Shown in pieces: positions 50,101-60,406 of a DNA stretch of 64,000 nt (its first letter is position 1; each line of letters begins with the position of its first letter). The position numbers and the translations under genes were made by a program. Source of the DNA: Paramacrobiotus metropolitanus (lineage: Eukaryota; Tardigrada; Eutardigrada; Parachela; Macrobiotidae); NCBI RefSeq assembly GCF_019649055.1, contig NW_026570359.1:245535-309534 (forward strand). The letters are read 5' to 3'. The notes under the pieces were generated by a model, which worked only from the letters and a program-made list of their open reading frames with translations, was not told the origin of the DNA and ran no database searches.

Positions 50101-51739
50101 TCCTTACACTCCACTACAGCCCTATAAATTCCTTGGCTATCTACGTGAGTACCCCAATCGTGGCGTTGTATATCAGTTTATAACAGGTTTGCTGTATGGT
50201 TTTTCCATTGGATACACTGGCCCAAGTTTAGCTCGTCATACTGCCAACGCGCTCACTGCTCGACAGTACCCGGAAATAGTGCGTCGTTACATTGCCAAAG
50301 AGATTGAACTGAAGCACACTTTGGGACCTTTCACATCTCCTCCTTTTAAATTTTTCGTCACTTCATCTTTAGGAGTAAGACCGAAGAAGACCGGAGGAGC
50401 ACGCTTGATTATGGACCTTTCCCGGCCTTTCGGTACCTCTGTGAACGATTACATTTGCAAGAAAACATACACTATGCGATTCTGTTCTGTCGATGACGCA
50501 ATTCGTATTATCATCAAGTTAGGTGCCGGTGCCATCATGGCCAAAATGGACCTGAAACATGCCTTTCGCCTCATACCTGTCAGACACCAAGACTGGCACC
50601 TTCTCGGGTATTGTTTTGACGACCGATACTACTTTGATGTCGTATTACCCTTCGGCTGCCGCTCTTCGCCCGCAATTTTTGACAGAATGGCCTGTTTTTT
50701 GGAATGGATCATTCAAAATGTATGTCATTTTCGGAACGTTCTGCACTATATGGATGATTTCTTTTTCGCGGGTCCATGCGGTTCCATCTTTTGTCAGTTA
50801 GCCATTGAGCTTATGGCGTTGTTGTGTTTGGATCTGGGCATTCCGCTAGCGCCCGATAAGACTGAAGGGCCCTCAACGAAATTAACTTTTCTCGGCGTCG
50901 TCCTGGACTCAGTCGATCAAACTATTTCGCTTCTACCAGGAAAACTTCAAGATTTAATCGATGAGTTCACAGTGTTCTCAACTAGGCAGTTTGCTTCAAA
51001 GCGTGACCTTCTGAGTCTTATCGGCAAGCTTAGTTTTGCTACGAAATGTATTCCGGCGGGTCGGATCTTCTTAAGACGAATGATCGATTGTGCCAATTCA
51101 GTCCGCTTGCTACATCAGTCAGTTAATCTGAACTCCGAATTTTGCGCCGATTTAGAGTGGTGGATTAAGTTTTTGCCTCTATGGAACGGCACTGCTTCTT
51201 TTGTTGAGCCAGACTGGACAGACGCAGACAGTCTGAGTTTGTATACGGATGCGTCTCACGTCGGCTGCGGCGGATTTTTTGGTAACCGATGGTTTCATTT
51301 AATTTGGCCACCTGAACTTATGAATCTGCATCCGCATATCACTTGGTTAGAGATTCTGCCAATTCTTTGCGCATGTAGACTATGGGCTACACACTGGCAC
51401 CGCAAGCGAATTACATTCTTCTGTGACAATCAGGCCGTAGCAGCAGTTTGGAGCAAGTTCCCTTCTAAGCATCCCGGGGTCATGGCACTAATCAGAGCAT
51501 TACATTTCGAGGCTGCACGGTATAATTTTCATCTACGCATCCTATACATACCTGGGAAGAGTAATGCCACAGCAGACGCGTTGTCCCGTGACAATATTGA
51601 GCGGTTTTTTGAACTCTTACCGACGGCAAATCGGCTTCGAGATGACCCTCCGTTTGATGTCGCCGAATTCTTCGACATTCTTCCTACTCCACCCAAATGT
51701 CGTAATCGTCGGTCAAAGTATCCCTTTGTCTCTTATTGA
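49790..51739 (+). CDS. Reverse transcriptase-RNase H polyprotein of the retrotransposon
   Basis: Real homology begins near 50120 (PYKFLGYLREYPNRG). The ATG at 49790 lies in the Gag overlap and may not be the true start; frameshifting or re-initiation is possible. Reverse transcriptase: GARLIMDLSRPFG, AKMDLKHAFRLIPV, LPFGCRSSPAIFD, and the catalytic box LHYMDDFFFAG near 50745-50777. RNase H: SLYTDASHVGCGG (first Asp), ITWLEILPIL (Glu), FFCDNQAVAAVW (Asp) and GKSNATADALSR (last Asp region). No protease and no integrase. The frame is intact, so the enzyme may be active. Confidence 0.92.
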   Translation: MAVICAAALSITLMYARSVVTRLMYPLPHSVPLPPFRPPRVAAQPFRPPRVSPFVHPALQSAGITTRGDVPTRAPVVDCTSVMNASTQPTPDLSTLPRPRLPTNPYTPLQPYKFLGYLREYPNRGVVYQFITGLLYGFSIGYTGPSLARHTANALTARQYPEIVRRYIAKEIELKHTLGPFTSPPFKFFVTSSLGVRPKKTGGARLIMDLSRPFGTSVNDYICKKTYTMRFCSVDDAIRIIIKLGAGAIMAKMDLKHAFRLIPVRHQDWHLLGYCFDDRYYFDVVLPFGCRSSPAIFDRMACFLEWIIQNVCHFRNVLHYMDDFFFAGPCGSIFCQLAIELMALLCLDLGIPLAPDKTEGPSTKLTFLGVVLDSVDQTISLLPGKLQDLIDEFTVFSTRQFASKRDLLSLIGKLSFATKCIPAGRIFLRRMIDCANSVRLLHQSVNLNSEFCADLEWWIKFLPLWNGTASFVEPDWTDADSLSLYTDASHVGCGGFFGNRWFHLIWPPELMNLHPHITWLEILPILCACRLWATHWHRKRITFFCDNQAVAAVWSKFPSKHPGVMALIRALHFEAARYNFHLRILYIPGKSNATADALSRDNIERFFELLPTANRLRDDPPFDVAEFFDILPTPPKCRNRRSKYPFVSY

Positions 51740-51779
51740 CTCTTAATGATGTTCTGTTGTCCACTGTTATTAACATTTT

Positions 51780-52751
51780 GTGTTTTTTCCAGAAAACGCT
51801 CGCGTACTAAATGCTCATAATGCGCCATTTCGCCCAGTTATCCGAACTTTATTGCAAGCGCATTTGTCATCTGCCAGCCAAAAAGTGTATCGGGTCGCTC
51901 TCCGAACTTTCCAATCATTCTGTAACCGTAACGGTTTTCCTTTCGTGCCCACGGATTCTGAAACCATCTTAAATTTTGCTGCACAACTTTTCTTGGATAA
52001 ATTAACTGTAGCCACAGCGCGAGTGTACGTTTCGGCCATTACAACATATAGCACTCTTAACGGCTATCCGGATCCTATTCCGGACAAACGCCGCCTGGCG
52101 CTGCTTTTTTCTAGATGGTCCAGAATCCGTGGGTCACCTCCCATGAAGCGTGCCGGACTAACAGTAGCAAATCTGCGTTCTTTGTTTCACTATATTCAAT
52201 CACTTCCGTACTGCATGTTTGATCGCATCATGTTGCAAGCTGCCACGATGATGGCTTTTTATGGATTTATGCGTGTGTCTGAATATTGTGCTCCTACTCA
52301 ATCCCGATCAGCTACCCACAGTCTTCGTGGTTCAGATATTTCGTGTGATTTTTCCTGTCTTCAGATCACACTGCGGAAAAGCAAAACATCTCAGCATGCT
52401 CCCGTTGTTATATCTATTCCTCCTCTATCTGATATCACGTGCCCCGTTACTGCTGTTTCTCGCTATCGAGCGCTTCGGGATACCCGTTTTGATTCTTCAT
52501 CTCCATTCTTTTGTTTTTCAGACGGAAAATATTTAACTCGTCAATATATATCCAATTTGCTACATAGTTGCTTCGGTCCCACAGTGTCAACCCATTCGTT
52601 TCGGATTGGTGCAGCTTCAACCGCGGCTAACGTCGGTTTAACATATGTGGACGTTCAAAAGATGGGACGGTGGACCAGTGATGTCGTTAACAGATACATT
52701 CATAAGTCTTCCGCTCCATATTGTCACTTGTACAACTGTTTATTGTCATGA
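51780..52751 (+). CDS. Tyrosine recombinase of the retrotransposon
   Basis: About 323 residues, lambda-integrase type, joining circular cDNA into the genome (family knowledge). The catalytic set is visible: arginine in FYGFMRVSEYC, HxxR in THSFRIGAAS, tryptophan in MGRWTSDVV, and the nucleophilic tyrosine in NRYIHK. The N-terminal SAM-like core-binding half includes LSSASQKVYRVALRTFQSFC. A pyrimidine tract plus CAG just before ENARVLNAHN is conserved in both copies of the element, which may mean that this ORF is reached by splicing rather than from the nominal ATG. The frame is intact. Confidence 0.92.
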   Translation: MFFPENARVLNAHNAPFRPVIRTLLQAHLSSASQKVYRVALRTFQSFCNRNGFPFVPTDSETILNFAAQLFLDKLTVATARVYVSAITTYSTLNGYPDPIPDKRRLALLFSRWSRIRGSPPMKRAGLTVANLRSLFHYIQSLPYCMFDRIMLQAATMMAFYGFMRVSEYCAPTQSRSATHSLRGSDISCDFSCLQITLRKSKTSQHAPVVISIPPLSDITCPVTAVSRYRALRDTRFDSSSPFFCFSDGKYLTRQYISNLLHSCFGPTVSTHSFRIGAASTAANVGLTYVDVQKMGRWTSDVVNRYIHKSSAPYCHLYNCLLS

Positions 52752-54257
52752 AATATTAATACTCTCTTTCCCGTTCGGTTGCGTTTTCTCGTTCCGGTTG
52801 GGCCGCGCGGCGTCGCTTTGGGGTGTTCGGCGCGGCTTGTCTCAACGGAAGTCGGTGACCAGCGGCGCCGTTCAGTTGCGACCGTTTGGACATCGCCGGC
52901 TTTCGAGCACTTGTCCCGACATCCACAAAGCGGCAACTTAATTAAACGAGTCCGAAAGCGTTAATGAGCGGTTAGCGCAGCTAAACACATTTATCGGAAG
53001 CTGGCCATTTTATTTGTAATCTTTTTTTAGTTTTCGTTCTTCATCCGTTCGTATGGGACGTTCTAATAAATTTAAGCCTGCGGTCTGGCCGCACAATGAA
53101 CTGGTATTTCTCGATTCTGGTAATGTAATCTAAGCTGCTTCGTGACCCCGCATCCTTTTCTAACCTGAACAGTCGTCTGCTCCAACTCGCTGAAAGAGCT
53201 GTATAAGCAACTCCAGTTGAGAGGCTTTAAGAGGATCGTTTCAATACCGTATATTACGGCAGTACTTCGTAACTTTTGCTTACCTATGAAATAGGACGCT
53301 TCGGCTACACCACATTTATATCGCATTTGAACGCGCAGAACATCCAAGGGGCTTAAATTGATGTCTGTCCCAACTGTTTTCCTTTGGCTTTCGGAATTAT
53401 TGTTGGTTTACTAGAGTCGCGGGCAAATTCGTTGAACCGGTAGTGCGTACCTGAAGCGTATGGCAGCCCGTAAGTTTCCATTCCTTTACGGATAGCGAAG
53501 TTGTCGAGCACTAAATGGGGCAAACTTGCTTTCTCGTTCACAGTATATGTACTTGGTTTACAACTTCACGTTTTCGTAGCCGTCGACGATTCGACGTGTT
53601 TTCCTATGTATAAGCAGTTAATAATACCAGTAAGATCTAATCAAGTTATCCAAGCCACACTTACTAAAAACAAAAAACTTTACCCTTTGGATTTATATTG
53701 CTCCATATGATTTCCACATAATTGTCGCGATCAGGCTTCTGGTTTTCATGGTAGAAGCCCAAGGTGTGCATGAGTTCATGCTGTACATTTCCGTGGTGAT
53801 GTAGACATCCTTCCTTCAGCGACAAAAACTGCTTTCCACCCACTCGACCCACGTTTGAGTGGCAGCTACAAAATATAAACACACCCAAAGATTTCTTTCT
53901 CGAAGTAAAACCTCATGACGAACCTGTCATCGTGATTAATCACAAGATAGTCCGGTTCCGTTGTGCGTTCCACAAATTTGACACAATTTGCGGTCATACG
54001 GTTAATAACTTGCATGGACTGCAGCACCATACGCTTTTCTGCTGGGACTGAAAAATAAAATATAAAAAATATCAAATATGCCAATGTAAAAGAACCGTTT
54101 ACAAAATCTTACCATCCATGATCTGGGCGTCAACGGAATAGGGTACAGTGCCATTAGGCCATGTAAGATGTTTTCTTTTTCATCTTGTATGGATCCTTCT
54201 AAACTTTGAAAAAAAAGAAGTAGTAGAAGGAGAAGTAGTAGAAGGATTTCACTCCTC

Positions 54258-56095
54258 TTCGGCCCTACAAATTTCTTCGTTACCTACGTGAGTACCCGAA
54301 TCGTGGCGCTGTGTATCACTTTATTGCAGGTTTGCTGAATGGGTTTTCTATTGGCTACACCGGTCCAAGTTTAGTTCGGTCTACTGCCAATGCGCTCACT
54401 GCTCGACAGTATCCAGATATAGTGCGTCGTTACATTGCCAAAGAGATTGAACTGAAGCACACGTTGGGGCCGTTCGCATCCCCGCCTTTTAAATTCTTCG
54501 TCAGTTCGTCTCTAGGAGTCAGACCGAAGAAAACTGGAGGAGCACGCTTGATTATGGACCTCTCCGGCCTTTCGGTAGCTCCGTAAATGACTATATTTGC
54601 AAGAAAACGTACACCATGCGATTCTGTTCTGTCGATGACGCAATCCGTATTATTATCAAGCTAGGTGCCGGCGCCATTATGGCCAAATGGACTTGAAGCA
54701 CGCCTTCCGCCTCATACCTGTCAGGCCGGAAGATTGGCACCTTCTCGGGTATTGTTTCGATGACCGTTTTATTTTGATGTGGTATTACCTTTTGGTTGCC
54801 GCTCTTCGCCCGCCATTTTCGATAGAATGGCATGTTTTTTGGAATGGATAATTCGAAACGTGTGTCATTTTCGGATGTTCTGCACTATATGGATGATTTC
54901 TTCTTCGCCGGTCCATTCGGTTCTATTCTTTGCCAGTTAGCTATTGAGCTTATGACGCTGCTGTGTTTAGATCTAGGAATTCCGTTAGCGCCTGATAAGA
55001 CGGAAGGACCTCAACAAAATTGACCTTTCTCGGTGTCGTCCTGGACTCCGTTGATCAAACCATCTCGCTCCCACCCGGAAAACTTCAAGATTTAATCGAT
55101 GAGTTCACGGTGTTCTCCACCAGACAGTCAGCTTCTAAGCGTGACCTTCTCAGTCTAATCGGCAAGCTCAGTTTTGCTACGAAATGCATTCCAGCCGGTC
55201 GGATTTTCTTACGACGGATGATCGATTGTGCCAATTCAGTCCGCCTCTTACATCAGTCGGTTCATTTAAATTCTGAATTTCGAGCTGATTTGGAGTGGTG
55301 GATTAAATTTTTGCCACTGTGGAACGGTACTGCTTCTTTTATCGAGCCAGACTGGACAAACGCAGACAATTTTAGCTTGTATACGGATGCGTCTCACACT
55401 GGGTGCGGCGGATGTTTCGGGTAACAGATGGTTCCAGTTAACTTGGCCTCCTGACCTTATGATTCTGCATCCGCATATCACCTGGTTGGAGATGCTGCCA
55501 ATTCTTTATGCGTGTAGATTATGGGGCACACACTGGCACAGCAAGCGGTTGACGTTCTTCTGTGACAACCAAGCTGTAGCGGCAGTTTGGAGCAAGTTCT
55601 TCCAAGCATCCCGGGGTCATGGCATTAATTAGAGCATTACATTTTGAGGCAGCGCGATATAATTTTCATCTACGTATTGTCTATTTACCGGGGAAGAGCA
55701 ATGCTACAGCAGATGCGTTGTCCCGTGGCAATATCGAGCGGTTTTTCGAACTTCTACCGTCTGCAAATCGGCTTCGAGAGGAATTTCCGTTCAATATGGT
55801 TGAATTCTTTGACGTTCTTGCTGCCTCGCAAGTGCCGTAATCGCCGGATAAAGTATCGTTTTCATTCTTATGTTATCTAGTTGTTCACTGTTATTAACGA
55901 TGTGCTTTATTGCAGAAAACGCTCGTGTACTTAATGCTCACAATACGCCATTTCGTCCAGTTATCCAAACTTTGTTGCAAGCGCATCTATCATCCGCCAG
56001 TCAGAAAGTGTATCGGGTTGCACTGCGCACATTTAATTCTTTTTGTAACCGTAATGGTTTTCCTTTTGTGCCCACGGATTCTGCAACCATCTACA
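54258..56095 (+). mobile_element. Truncated, decayed copy of the same retrotransposon
   Basis: It aligns closely, apart from indels, with 50118-51970 of the full element: from PYKFLRYLREYPNRG through the reverse transcriptase and RNase H into the first part of the tyrosine recombinase (QAHLSSASQKVYRVALRTF). Both ends of the element are missing. Several single-base indels break the frame, for example near 54570, 54690, 54885, 55015 and 55420, although YMDD and the RNase H motifs can still be read piecewise. It abuts the 5'-most recognisable exon of the broken astacin-kinase gene, whose start codon is missing at this border. Confidence 0.9.
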
Positions 56096-56990
56096 GTTGT
56101 GAACCGCTTCTCAGTTATGCACTGTATTTAGTAGCTGCAGACGACATGCAGTGGTCGCGTAATTCTTCTTTCGGTTGCCGCTAGCATGCTTATGCTCAGG
56201 CTCTTTCGTGTATCCATCGGAACTTATCCGTGCGCCTTCAGTCATGGCGCGCTTTGTCTCACAGTTACTGTATCTGATTGTGCAAGTTGCAGTGGATTTA
56301 TGAAGGCAGTCGCTACAATCGACAGCACAGGACTTCTGGAAATTATTATAACGAGCCACTGTCATCGGTGTCGTTACCCACGTCTGCCTACCTGGTACCG
56401 AGGTCAGCGGGCGCCACCGTTCACATATCAATATATGACCCCTGTTTCGTTCTTAACGTCCGGACAAGCGTTGCACAGACGTGCTCTGATGGGAGACGGT
56501 CATCAGAAAATTCCTCCATATTAACTCCAGCGCCAGTAATGTCGCCCATGCGAAATTGGGTGGGGGAGCGACGGACACTGTCAGCAATAAAACATTATAA
56601 ATCCTGGAATTTTCACTCTTGCGTGCAAGTGCTTAACGTGATGAGTCAGAAGGTGTCGGTCGATCTTTGCAAAACAGTCGGCCACTTAAGATGGGCACGT
56701 TAGCAGCAACCAATTCGGGGATTCAGGTTGTTTCTGACGCTGTTAGTGTCCGACAGTCCACCACCCACTTGACGAATCCACGGAAGTATGGACAAGTGTT
56801 CAACGAAGATATTTCATGCACCGTAAGCAAAGTCGCGGTGCAGACAAAGACATGATATTGGGAAAACACTTCAAATTTGCAATGCTATCATAGTAATGAG
56901 CATGGTACGTGGCATATTCCGGTTACGGTGGCGGCGTCTTCGCGATAACTGCTAGCAGAAAGCACTACGCCAGCCATGAAATGTGCCTGC
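56096..56990. other. No gene recognised
   Basis: Between the truncated retrotransposon and the next gene I find no recognisable coding sequence. I searched it for the missing 5' exon of the broken astacin-kinase gene on the minus strand and did not see it. Confidence 0.4.
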
Positions 56991-56996
56991 CTGTGG

Positions 56997-57003
56997 TATA
57001 AAA
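56997..57003 (+). promoter_or_regulatory. TATA box of the secreted protein gene
   Basis: TATAAAA lies 87 bases upstream of the ATG at 57084, a spacing suited to a short 5' UTR. ATG codons before 57084 in the same frame would lie upstream of, or on top of, the TATA box, which supports 57084 as the start. Confidence 0.6.
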
Positions 57004-57083
57004 CGCGTTTGCATCAGTCGCATGCTCCAGTAGTGCGTTTCAACTGCAGCACATCGGTAAACTTGTTCCTTGTTCTCACTAAA

Positions 57084-57540
57084 ATGTTCGGTGTTTTTTT
57101 GCTATCTTTTACCGGCTTAGTATCGCTTTTTACAGCCAGCGGCGACTATATCCAGTACAGTATCCCGAAAGATCAACCGACTGACCGCGCACAGTACGTC
57201 CTGATCGAAGAACCCTGGTCGGGGGGAGAGAGCAACCTGGACGCCTTGCGAAGCCAGTCCTTTCCAGAACTGTCACCGGGGGGTGATCCCGATGACAGCT
57301 TGCGGCCGGGGGAGAAACGATGCCCCGTGGACGGCTATCCGAACTGCCGTGACTGCGTGGCCGGACACAAAGCCAACAATTTCGTGCAGACGCAGTGCTG
57401 CCATGCCCACCACTGGGCCTGGCAGAATAACCGCACACTCCGCGACGTTATTCCCTATTCTTTTCATTTGTCACCGGTGACACACACTACCCCCTACGCG
57501 GATCTTGATAAATACGCAAGTTGTGGCCAAATTTGGCAAG
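57084..57540 (+). CDS. Secreted cysteine-containing protein, first exon
   Basis: The signal peptide is MFGVFLLSFTGLVSLFTASG. A low-complexity proline/serine/aspartate-rich region follows, then a cysteine-rich stretch (EKRCPVDGYPNCRDC, then QTQCCHAHHWAWQ and KYASCGQIWQ) with seven cysteines. An N-glycosylation site, NNRT, is present. The exon ends in phase 1 at a GTAAGC donor (57541). EKR before the first cysteine could be a dibasic cleavage site separating a propeptide from a cysteine-knot-like mature domain; this is inference. A MITE lies just beyond the donor. No downstream exon was found before 60.4 kb, so the gene is partial or broken. I do not recognise the family. Confidence 0.6.
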
Positions 57541-57548
57541 GTAAGCAC

Positions 57549-57915
57549 TTAACGCGAAGTGGCTAGCAACTCGGTCCTTCTGCGGAAACGGGCATACCGT
57601 CGACGCGTTACACTTTTAGGCAAAACCGTAGCATATGACACATACAGAAATGATTTTTGTACTTTAAAATGGGTTCAGTAATAGTACCGCATTTGTTGTT
57701 ACTGACTCACAATAAGCGCGGCGCAACCCATTATTTTGCGGTTCACCTTATGTGCCCCCCTCTACCACTCGTACAACTTTAATTTTTTGCTTGTTAACGA
57801 AAAAAGGTATACTCACTCCAATTATCGCTTTATGTAGTATAAAAAGCGCTCTGTAAGATGAGCAAAGGTAATTTTTGAGAATTATTTTGAAAATTCGCTA
57901 GCCACTTCGCGTTAA
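57549..57915. mobile_element. MITE of 367 bases with 5-base target duplication
   Basis: Terminal inverted repeats of about 20 bases (TTAACGCGAAGTGGCTAGC) lie at 57549-57567 and 57897-57915. They are flanked by exact copies of AGCAC (57544-57548 and 57916-57920). There is no coding sequence. The left target copy overlaps the splice donor GTAAGCAC of the preceding exon, so insertion was within the first few bases of that intron. Confidence 0.85.
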
Positions 57916-57920
57916 AGCAC

Positions 57921-60406
57921 ACAAACTCTAATGTAGTCCTCTATGTCTACCAAGATGATAAATTTACCCTTCATAATACGTACTTAAGGTAATTATAAAG
58001 GAGAACAGTTAATCTTTTAAAATCTGTACTTCTAGTATAAAAAGCAGTTTATAATTTCGCTGCGATTAGATCGTTGTCGGTAAGTACTATTACATAATTA
58101 CTCGTATATCAGAATAATTACTGCAAGCTTGAATAGTATTTAATTTACTGTCACATTTAAATTATAATAGCTGCTAAATCTGGTTGATGTACACGGTTTT
58201 ACTGCAAGGTACTTTGTCATTAATGCATTGTCAGCTCCGAGTTCCAATCAGCTGATTTGGCATACCGTTCTGCCGGAACATGAGTTCTATCGTACATAGT
58301 GCAATGTGCAGTACGCCAACAGCTGGCTTATTCGCCCGCCTCTGTTTGCAGATGTTGCTGTGTAACTCGCTTGTGTTTTCCGCTTCTGACGATTTATGTA
58401 GAATGCGCAAAAAATTATTTTTTGTTGTTCATAACGCGAATAACAATAAATAAACATAGTTGACCAATGACCACCGCTTGGGTGTTATGTAGAGGATCCG
58501 TGCACTGGGGAACCCGCATCCTCCGTTCCGGCGGAAGGCTACATTCCTTGGAGCCAGCGCCGTAACAAGCACTAAGGCCCCTACTTCCGGCCAAGATCCT
58601 CCCGATTCCGCAAGCCATACATGCGTTCCCGTGGCGTTGTAATGCAGCGATGTAACCGTAGTTTGTTAGTGCCGCCATTCATGATGCTGCTTTCTCTTTT
58701 ACCTGTCTCATGTTTCCGCACCGCACATTATAATGATCAACTACAAATAAAATGAACAACTTTGAATGAATGATTGAAGCTTCTGAACTGACATTTGTTC
58801 GCACACTGTTCTGACAGCTGTCACATAAAACCGTACTGCGACCACTCTTTTAAGTTTTAACCATCTTTGAAGATCACAGGGCTCAGAATTTAAATACTGA
58901 ATATACTGTACTCGTACAACAGATATCAGATTACTGTGTAGCAGTTTGTTGTTAAACACGACAGAATCTCGGAGTCGGGATCGACAGCTTAATTCAGTGC
59001 TGACGCTAATCGCCGCGTCCTTCACGTAACAGTCACTCTTGTGCCTGTCTGTTCACTGCAGCTGATAGACAGCATTACGATAATCTTCAAAATTAATTAT
59101 GAATACTATAGTAACGGTACCACTGCCACAATAATCGCATTCTATTAATTTTCTGCATTCAGCTCTTGCGACTGCGACTTATGACATCGAGATAAAAATC
59201 TCTATTAGTCATGTCACTTTTAAAGAAAGTGACACTAATACCTACTCTCATATAAAAGGTTCAGTTTAAACGTCATGCCGGCAGCGAATTGCCAGTCACT
59301 CAATAAATCCGATATAAATTGCTGCAGATTCCTTTCGTTTTTGTTATCCGTGAACACGCGCATTGTGATGTCGATTTTATACTTATTACAGTAACTTATG
59401 ATTTTAATTTATACCAGCTAATAAGCCTAAAAGATACCAAAAGCCTTAAAAATTAGTAGTTCTTGTTGATATCAAAATGCCAGTGATGGTTGCCACTCTT
59501 ACCTAAAATTCTCATTTCGACACATATGGGTAATATCAGAAAACCGACAGTAATTTAATGTACGAGTACTAGACGTAATCGGATGGCTGGCTCGCCAAGA
59601 TGAATTTACAGTATACGTACAGAATTCAGAGAGGCGATAATAATGTACTGTACGCTTACCACTTACAACTCACACGTGAAATGGTACAGTACTATAACGG
59701 CCCGGTGCGGAAAATCTGAACATAAGATTTCGCATAAATACTCTGGCATAAATCGCCGCCAGTATTATCATACGGCCATCCGGATACGGTAAATTTGGTT
59801 GGCTATTGCCCTAACCATCATCCACGAGATTTCTGGAAATGAGAGTCTCAGTTAATAAAAACGACAACCTCCACTGCCATCTAGACAACCGACCAAAATT
59901 CCATCTGTTTCCGGCTTATCAATAACTGACCGTATAAACTGTGATAAATTACCAATATAATGCTACAAAATCGGCCGTAAAGACATCTGCAGCAAATTTT
60001 GTCAAATTAGTCACTGATAGCTTAGCTGCTGGCGTGACATTTAAATTGGACCTCTTTATAGCAGTGTCTCCTTTTTGTTCGGAAATGATTGACGTTAAAG
60101 GAGATTCTTATCTCGATAATTATTTCACTTAACGCTTTTCATGTATGAACTATTAAGTCTCTTGTGCTCAGAGCTGGTTGTACGATCGTGCAGAAGTATT
60201 GTATATGCAGAAAAGGCAGGCACGCCAGTTACGCTCGATAAAGGGTAATACCGCATTTCCCTTTTTTATGAAACACTATGCCGATATAGGTTTTTGTGTA
60301 GTGCTTTCAGAGACTGGTTGACGCAAAAAAGCAGACTATAAGTGTTTTTCTAATTTAACCTAACACGGGAATACCGCTACCTGGCCCAGCCAATTTTACG
60401 GATGCC
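57921..60406. other. No gene recognised
   Basis: Intergenic or intronic. A stretch at 58328-58396 resembles 40704-40765 (TTATTCGCCCGCCT...TGTGTAACTCGC(C/T)TGTGTTTT), a small dispersed repeat. Otherwise nothing is supported. Missing downstream exons of the secreted protein could hide here. Confidence 0.4.

Larger units (their letters stand above)
48830..52990 (+). mobile_element. Tyrosine-recombinase (DIRS/Ngaro-like) retrotransposon, apparently full coding set
   Basis: Order: Gag-like, reverse transcriptase-RNase H, tyrosine recombinase, all intact on the + strand. There is no aspartic protease or DDE integrase, as expected for this order of retrotransposons. I also find no methyltransferase domain, which points away from classical DIRS1/PAT and towards Ngaro-like elements. 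The outer limits are approximate: the 5' flank from about 48830 has palindromic TTTAACGC...GCGTTAAA words and the GC-rich 3' flank runs to about 52990. I could not establish the split direct repeats by eye. It lies inside the broken astacin-kinase gene, antisense to it. A diverged partial copy is at 54258-56095. Confidence 0.9.
46447..54210 (-). pseudogene. Astacin-receptor tyrosine kinase gene, broken copy
   Basis: Same exon order as the gene at 60.4 kb. Astacin exons: about 54210-54113 (TWPNGTVPYSVDAQI), 54047-53924, 53865-53684 (HELMHTLGFYHENQKPDRD), 53510-53284. Kinase half: 48714-48391 (membrane helix TLIPFAVVVAAVALYWL), 48319-48104 (LGKGATGIVWRG, DVAVKS), 48046-47646 ([11 protein letters not shown]), 47051-46828 (RWMPPEAI), 46640-46447. 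Phases agree at most junctions. Defects: no start codon or signal peptide, since the 5' end runs into a truncated retrotransposon; a frame break before TWPNG; a one-base loss near 53365 giving a stop before the LSPLDV stretch; a deletion of about 10 bases at the start of the last exon that shifts the frame; and no visible linker exon. A 4-kb retrotransposon lies in opposite orientation between the two halves. HRD, DFG, lysine and glycine-loop residues persist, so decay is recent. Confidence 0.85.

Noticed and set aside
51717-51793. An intron joining RT-RNase H in frame to the tyrosine recombinase
   Set aside because: The best conserved donor (GTATCC/GTATCG in the two copies) and the CAG acceptor give incompatible phase, so an in-frame fusion by this pair is not supported.
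46447-54210. Treating the minus-strand astacin-kinase copy as a functional gene
   Set aside because: At least three frame-breaking indels, a lost 5' end and a missing linker exon make it a pseudogene unless the sequence is wrong in several places.
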